Of a stretch of 9,566 nt of DNA, positions 6,307-9,566 are shown one piece after another (the stretch's first letter is position 1; the number at the start of each line of letters is the position of its first letter). Position numbers and translations under genes: made by a program. The notes below the pieces were generated by a model. It did not search any database. It was not told the DNA's origin and saw nothing but the letters and a program-made list of their open reading frames with translations. The stretch comes from JAAYZM01 sp964510785 (GTDB lineage Bacteria; Actinomycetota; Actinomycetes; Actinomycetales; Cellulomonadaceae): contig CAZECM010000104.1 in assembly GCA_964510785.1 (NCBI GenBank), forward strand, positions 1-9,566, given 5' to 3'.

Positions 6307-7176
6307 GTGTCGATCGAGAGTGAACTCATGGCCCTCGGCGGGGTCGCACGCCGGGCAGAGCTCGCACGAGCCCTCGGCATGCATCCCAAGGAGCTGGGGT
6401 ACCGGCTCGAAGGCCTCGTGGGCGCGGGCGCAGTCTTGAGCCCTGGCCGCGGCGTCTACGCCCTGCCAGGCGTATCCCGGGCGGCAACGGTCGCGGTGAC
6501 GGCGAGCGGCGTCCTGACCTGCGTCTCCGCTGCCGCTGCATGGCAGCTGCCGCTGCTGGCCTCACCCAGCTCCGCCCATGTCGCTGTCCCGGCCAACGCC
6601 TCAGGGAGCGTCGCCGGCCGGGTCCCCCGGGGCACGGTGCTGCATCGTGACACCGGCGTCGAGGCTGGTCAGCGCCACGACCGGCCCGACCCCGCGATGG
6701 TGCTGTCCCACGCCGTGAAGTGCCTCAAGGTGGGTGAGGCGGTCGCGGTGCTCGATGCCGCCCTACGTCGAGGTCTCGTCCAGCGCGACCAGCTCGCGGC
6801 CCGACGCCCCCGGACCGGTTGGCTGGAGCACGAGCGCGCGATCCGCCTCACAGACCCGGGCTCGCAGTCCATCGCGGAGTCGATCGCCCGCGTCGCGCTC
6901 GTGCTGGCGGGGCTCAGCGTCCGGACCCAGGTGTATCTCGCAGGGGTCGGCTACGTCGACATGCTGGTCGAGGAGTGCGTCGTCGTTGAGGTCGACGGGT
7001 ACGCATACCACTCCAGCCGCCAGGAGTTCCGCGAAGACCGGCGCCGCGACCGGGAGATCACGTTGCGGCACGGTCTCAAGAGACTGCGCTTCGCTTTTGA
7101 GGAAGCGGTCTACGACACGCCCCAGCTCGTTCAGAGCGTGCGCCGCGCAGTGGACCGCCCACCCACGCACCCTTGA
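6307..7176 (+). CDS. AbiEi-like winged-helix / DUF559 (Vsr-like PD-(D/E)XK) fusion protein
   Basis: A 289-residue protein of unknown cellular role. Residues 1-55 look like the winged helix of AbiEi-type antitoxins: ELMALGGVARRAELARALG, then a recognition-helix region and a GRGVYALPG wing. The middle (60-170) matches the linker domain of such proteins (SAAAAWQLPLL, VPRGTVLHR). The C-terminus, about 186-285, is a DUF559/very-short-patch-repair-like nuclease fold with E191, D218 in GVGYVDMLV, E228 and D230 in VVVEVDG, and the FREDRRRDREITLRHGLKRLRF stretch. These residues fit a PD-(D/E)XK active site, so catalysis is possible but unproven. The reading frame opens earlier, with GTG at 6283; GTG at 6307 or ATG at 6328 are alternatives. 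I chose 6307 because the first helix (SIESELMAL) needs residues before the ATG. No strong ribosome binding site marks any of the three. Rare codons such as AGA and TTT near 7081-7098 and its place between hisS and aspS suggest an accessory gene. No toxin partner gene is adjacent. Confidence 0.82.
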   Translation: MSIESELMALGGVARRAELARALGMHPKELGYRLEGLVGAGAVLSPGRGVYALPGVSRAATVAVTASGVLTCVSAAAAWQLPLLASPSSAHVAVPANASGSVAGRVPRGTVLHRDTGVEAGQRHDRPDPAMVLSHAVKCLKVGEAVAVLDAALRRGLVQRDQLAARRPRTGWLEHERAIRLTDPGSQSIAESIARVALVLAGLSVRTQVYLAGVGYVDMLVEECVVVEVDGYAYHSSRQEFREDRRRDREITLRHGLKRLRFAFEEAVYDTPQLVQSVRRAVDRPPTHP

Positions 7177-7260
7177 TCCTTCGTGTACGAGGCGCCGGCT
7201 TCAGGCGGGTGTGTCCTGGGCGAGGCCGGTGTGAGAGCTGTCGACACCGCGGTCTGTGCG

Positions 7261-7312
7261 CCGCCCACCGGGACCTGGGGCCGCGTGCGGTCGTGGGGGA
7301 GCGGTGGGGCGG
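7261..7312. terminator. Hairpin in the convergent gap between the DUF559 gene and the membrane-protein gene
   Basis: CCGCCCACCG (7261-7270) pairs with CGGTGGGGCGG (7302-7312) as a 10-bp G/C-rich stem with one bulged G at 7306 and a 31-nt loop. The loop itself contains CCGCGTGCGG (7281-7290). It sits in the 146-nt convergent gap, ten bases from the stop of the minus-strand gene. A terminator role is inferred from location; there is no T-tract. Confidence 0.35.
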
Positions 7313-7322
7313 GAGTGTCGGT

Positions 7323-8249
7323 TCAGTTCCAGGGCCAGAGGGAGAGCGACACGCGATCTGGAGTCTGGTCGCTGCTCGTGGTGAGCCAGAAGCGCAGGGA
7401 CTGCCCCGGGTGTGCCGGTCGTGCGATCACGCCGTCCATCGAGCACCCGTCGGATTCGTCGCACCCCACCTTGTCGACGATGACGCCGCCGGCGAGGAGC
7501 TGTTCGGCGAGCCGCCAGAACGTCTCGGCCCTGGGGACGTCGTCCCAGATCGTCAGCTCGGCCGTGTGGCAGACGGGACCACCCAGGTCGTCACAGGCCA
7601 GGTCGCTGAGCGGTGCCGGGAGCGCTTCGAGCTCCGCGGCCTCGAGCCAGGGCTCCCGGCCCTCCAGGGTCGGGGAGCCCGGCACCGTGCGACTCAGCGT
7701 GTCGTAGTGCCAGCCGACAGTCACGAGAGTGCGCGGCAGCGGGACGGGTTCACCGTCCCGGTCGCCGATCGGCACCTCGTCACGGGCGAGCAGACCGAGG
7801 ACGACGCCGTGCCGACCGGCCTGGGTGTAGCAGACGCCCTGGGCCGTGGCCGGGACCGTGAAGTCGTAGCCGTGGAACGGGACGGAGGTTCCCACGCCGC
7901 AGCGTGCGTCGGGGAGCTCGACGCCCGCCTCGGCCAACGCCGCGTGCACCGCCGGTGCGGCCTGGCCCGGATCGAGGTCGGTCCATGCGCACAGCAGCCC
8001 GGGGCCGGCGCACGCGAGCGGGGCCGGCTCGAACACGTCCGGGAGCTCGACGGCCCGCACGGTGGCGGAGTCCTGACGGATCTGGTGGTTGGGCCACCCG
8101 TAGGTGACGCACCACCAGGTGAGAGCGCCGAGGCCCACCGCCGCGAACGCGGTCAGAGCGACCCACCACCACGTGCGGTTCCTGGGCCGGCCGTCGAGCC
8201 CCGTCCGTGGCTGCGCCGCGACCTCGTCGACCCCCTGGAACATCGCCAT
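7323..8249 (-). CDS. Single-pass membrane protein with eight-cysteine exported domain, unknown function
   Basis: I do not recognise this 308-residue protein. Residues 1-25 are a short, net-basic cytoplasmic tail (RPRNRT). One transmembrane helix lies at about 27-50 (WWWVALTAFAAVGLGALTWW). The remaining roughly 255 residues should be outside the membrane. That part has eight cysteines at 80, 87, 117, 140, 219, 227, 263 and 269, arranged as close pairs (80/87, 219/227, 263/269) plus 117/140, which suits four disulfide bonds in an oxidising compartment. Other features are many Trp and Pro residues and a conserved-looking stretch VTVGWHYDTLSR near 176-187. The start is ATG at 8249, with a second ATG two codons later at 8243; neither has a clear ribosome binding site. 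It lies 61 nt downstream of the PPOX gene on the same strand, so readthrough from that promoter is possible. It converges on the DUF559 gene. Confidence 0.8.
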   Translation of the reverse strand: MAMFQGVDEVAAQPRTGLDGRPRNRTWWWVALTAFAAVGLGALTWWCVTYGWPNHQIRQDSATVRAVELPDVFEPAPLACAGPGLLCAWTDLDPGQAAPAVHAALAEAGVELPDARCGVGTSVPFHGYDFTVPATAQGVCYTQAGRHGVVLGLLARDEVPIGDRDGEPVPLPRTLVTVGWHYDTLSRTVPGSPTLEGREPWLEAAELEALPAPLSDLACDDLGGPVCHTAELTIWDDVPRAETFWRLAEQLLAGGVIVDKVGCDESDGCSMDGVIARPAHPGQSLRFWLTTSSDQTPDRVSLSLWPWN

Positions 8250-8310
8250 AGGAGCAGATGGTGGCAGGTTCGTGAGGTTCTGCCTACGGGGAACTCACGG
8301 TCGCGCTGGA

Positions 8311-8784
8311 TCAGCCCGGCTCGTCGCTCGCGAGGTGGGCGGGGAAGCCACCGGTGGCGATCGGGCCCCAGGAGTCGATCGTGACCCGGATGAGGCACTT
8401 GCCCTGGGAGAGCATCGCGGCGCGGTACTCGTCCCAGTCGGGGTGCTCGCCGGCGATGTTGCGGTAGTACTCCACGAACGCGTCGAGGGCCTCGGGCACC
8501 GTGAGCACCTCGGCCGTGCCGTCCACCTGGACCCACGGGTCCCAGTCCTCGGAGACCACGCAGAGGCTCACCCGCGGGTCCCGCTGGGCGTTGCGCGCCT
8601 TCGCCCGTTCGGGATACGTCGAGACGACCACGCGCCCCGAGTCGTCCACCCCGCACGTCACGGGGGACATCTGCGGCGAGCCGTCGCGGCGGCGGGTCGA
8701 GAGCACCGCACGGTTGCGCGGCCGCAGGAACTCGACGAGCTCCTCGCGAGAGACGCGGTCGGCGGTGGCGATCTTGCGGGCCAA
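8311..8784 (-). CDS. PPOX-class (pyridoxamine 5'-phosphate oxidase-like) flavin/F420-binding protein
   Basis: A 157-residue split-barrel protein of the pyridoxamine 5'-phosphate oxidase-like superfamily. Such actinobacterial proteins bind FMN, F420 or heme and catalyse redox reactions; the exact cofactor and substrate cannot be read from sequence. Family features in order: an N-terminal helix (VSREELVEFL), the first barrel strands RNRAVLSTRRRDGSPQMSPV (24-42), VVVSTYPERAKARNAQRDPR (52-71, the cofactor phosphate-binding region with the K/R-rich helix), VSLCVV, and WVQVDGTAEVL (84-94). A C-terminal helix pair (ALDAFVEYYRN, DEYRAAMLS) precedes the final strand LIRVTIDSWGP. The start is TTG at 8784: the sequence GAGGAGG ends five bases upstream and no in-frame ATG lies near. 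The overall pattern resembles the F420-dependent PPOX subgroup rather than true PdxH. It is divergent from aspS, and their -10 boxes overlap. Confidence 0.85.
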   Translation of the reverse strand: MARKIATADRVSREELVEFLRPRNRAVLSTRRRDGSPQMSPVTCGVDDSGRVVVSTYPERAKARNAQRDPRVSLCVVSEDWDPWVQVDGTAEVLTVPEALDAFVEYYRNIAGEHPDWDEYRAAMLSQGKCLIRVTIDSWGPIATGGFPAHLASDEPG

Positions 8785-8799
8785 AGGGTCCTCCTCGGG

Positions 8800-8827
8800 T
8801 TCGACGTCGTCGTGTCGACACTAGACT
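8800..8827 (+). promoter_or_regulatory. aspS promoter (TTCGAC-16-TAGACT)
   Basis: TAGACT at 8822-8827 is the same -10 hexamer seen for the cyclophilin gene. TTCGAC at 8800-8805 is a fair -35 with a 16-bp spacer. Transcription would begin near 8834, leaving a leader of about 30 nt, which is too short for a T-box riboswitch. Confidence 0.6.
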
Positions 8828-8846
8828 CGTCCGAGCATCCCTCGAA
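8818..8846 (-). promoter_or_regulatory. PPOX gene promoter (TTCGAG-17-TAGTGT)
   Basis: Read on the minus strand, TAGTGT (8823-8818) fits TANNNT and TTCGAG (8846-8841) lies 17 bp upstream. Transcription would start near 8811, about 27 nt before the TTG start and upstream of its GAGGAGG ribosome binding site. The -10 overlaps the aspS -10 by two base pairs. Confidence 0.5.
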
Positions 8847-8863
8847 CCCCTGGAAGGACCTCC

Positions 8864-9566
8864 GTGCTGCGCACCCACGAAGCCGGCTCACTGCGAGCCG
8901 GTCATATCGGCCAGTCCGTCACCCTCGCCGGGTGGGTGGCCCGGCGGCGCGATCACGGCGGTGTCGCGTTCCTGGACCTGCGGGACGCGAGCGGCGTCGC
9001 CCAGGTGGTGGTCCGTGACGAGGCGGTCGCCCACGCGCTGCGCAGCGAGTTCGTGGTCCAGGTGACGGGCGAGGTCCGACGGCGTCCCGAGGGTAACGAG
9101 AACCCCAGCCTCCCCTCGGGCGAGATCGAGATCGTCACCGAGACGCTCACGGTGCTCAACGAGTCCGCCCCGCTGCCGTTCCCGATCGACGAGCACGTCG
9201 AGGTAGGCGAGGAGGCCCGCCTCCAGCACCGCTACCTCGACCTGCGCCGCCCGCAGCCGGCCGCGATCATGCGGTTGCGCTCGCGCGTCAACCAGGCCGC
9301 CCGCAGCGTGCTCCACGACCGCGGCTTCCTCGAGATCGAGACGCCCACCCTCACGCGCTCCACCCCGGAGGGTGCCCGCGACTTCGTGGTGCCCGCGCGC
9401 CTCGCCCCGGGTTCTTGGTACGCGCTGCCGCAGTCCCCGCAGCTCTTCAAGCAGCTCCTCATGGTCGCCGGCATGGAGAAGTACTTCCAGATCGCCCGCT
9501 GCTACCGCGACGAGGACTTCCGCGCGGACCGTCAGCCCGAGTTCACCCAGCTGGACATCGAAGCCT
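8864..9566 (+). CDS. aspS: Aspartate--tRNA ligase (AspRS), N-terminal part (3' end outside window)
   Basis: A class II synthetase charging tRNA with aspartate; 234 complete codons are in the window, of roughly 590 usual for bacterial AspRS. GTG at 8864 follows GGAAGGA (8852-8858) with a 5-nt gap. The OB-fold anticodon-binding domain covers about residues 1-100 (GWVARRRDHGGVAFLDLRD). A linker, HVEVGEEARLQHRYLDLRRP, leads into the catalytic core. Motif 1 is FLEIETPTLTRSTPEGARDF. Then come GSWYALPQSPQLFKQLLM and motif 2, FQIARCYRDEDFRADRQPEF, ending TQLDIEA at the window edge. Motif 3 and the bacterial GAD insertion domain are outside. The residues that in bacteria separate the two specificities are His at 31 (RRDHGG) and Gly at 77 (RPEGNENP); E. 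coli, which discriminates, has Leu and Lys there. This predicts a non-discriminating enzyme that also charges tRNA-Asn. No suppressing frame break is seen. Confidence 0.97.
   Translation, partial: MLRTHEAGSLRAGHIGQSVTLAGWVARRRDHGGVAFLDLRDASGVAQVVVRDEAVAHALRSEFVVQVTGEVRRRPEGNENPSLPSGEIEIVTETLTVLNESAPLPFPIDEHVEVGEEARLQHRYLDLRRPQPAAIMRLRSRVNQAARSVLHDRGFLEIETPTLTRSTPEGARDFVVPARLAPGSWYALPQSPQLFKQLLMVAGMEKYFQIARCYRDEDFRADRQPEFTQLDIEA

Noticed and set aside
7173..8384. 403-codon plus-strand open frame opposite the membrane-protein gene
   Set aside because: Shadow of the minus-strand gene, which has a coherent transmembrane helix and cysteine pattern; the plus-strand product shows no domain logic.
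8834..8863. T-box or other leader riboswitch before aspS
   Set aside because: The predicted leader is only about 30 nt and has no T-box sequence or stem.

Overview
The window is high-GC DNA (roughly 70% G+C by eye). It has GTG and TTG starts, TAGACT-type -10 boxes and third-position G/C bias. The gene set matches an actinobacterium, most likely a member of Micrococcales near Cellulomonadaceae/Promicromonosporaceae. That placement is inferred from protein style and gene order, not from a search. The backbone is a housekeeping neighbourhood familiar in actinobacteria: relA, DUF349 protein, secreted cyclophilin, metallo-beta-lactamase (MBL)-fold hydrolase, hisS and aspS.

Layout, left to right. 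(1) 1-1226, plus: C-terminal half of the long RelA/SpoT (p)ppGpp enzyme, cut by the window edge. (2) 1246-2964 and 2961-3797, minus: a DUF349 coiled-coil protein translationally coupled, by a GTGA overlap, downstream of a membrane-anchored cyclophilin-type peptidyl-prolyl isomerase. The relA and DUF349 stop codons face each other inside one hairpin. (3) 3941-4690 and 4722-6080, plus: an MBL-fold hydrolase, probably read from a leaderless mRNA, followed 31 nt later by histidyl-tRNA synthetase. (4) 6081-6306: no gene, but a 103-nt inverted-repeat structure with 21-nt arms. (5) 6307-7176, plus: a protein with an AbiEi-like winged-helix N-terminus and a DUF559/Vsr-like nuclease C-terminus. (6) 7323-8249, minus: an unrecognised single-pass membrane protein with an eight-cysteine exported domain. 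(7) 8311-8784, minus: a small PPOX/F420-type flavin-fold protein. (8) 8864-end, plus: aspartyl-tRNA synthetase, cut by the window edge, with overlapping divergent promoters shared with the PPOX gene.

How it fits together: relA senses uncharged tRNA, and hisS and aspS charge tRNA, so the conserved core concerns translation and the stringent response. The cyclophilin acts outside the membrane on protein folding. The block at about 6100-8785 between hisS and aspS looks accessory compared with the core. It holds the only genes here without a housekeeping role, the inverted repeat and the nuclease-domain protein. AspRS carries the residue pair (H31, G77) expected of a non-discriminating enzyme, which predicts a tRNA-dependent amidation route (GatCAB) elsewhere in the genome. 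I see no CRISPR array, insertion sequence, tRNA or rRNA in the window. No stretch longer than about 230 bases lacks a gene.
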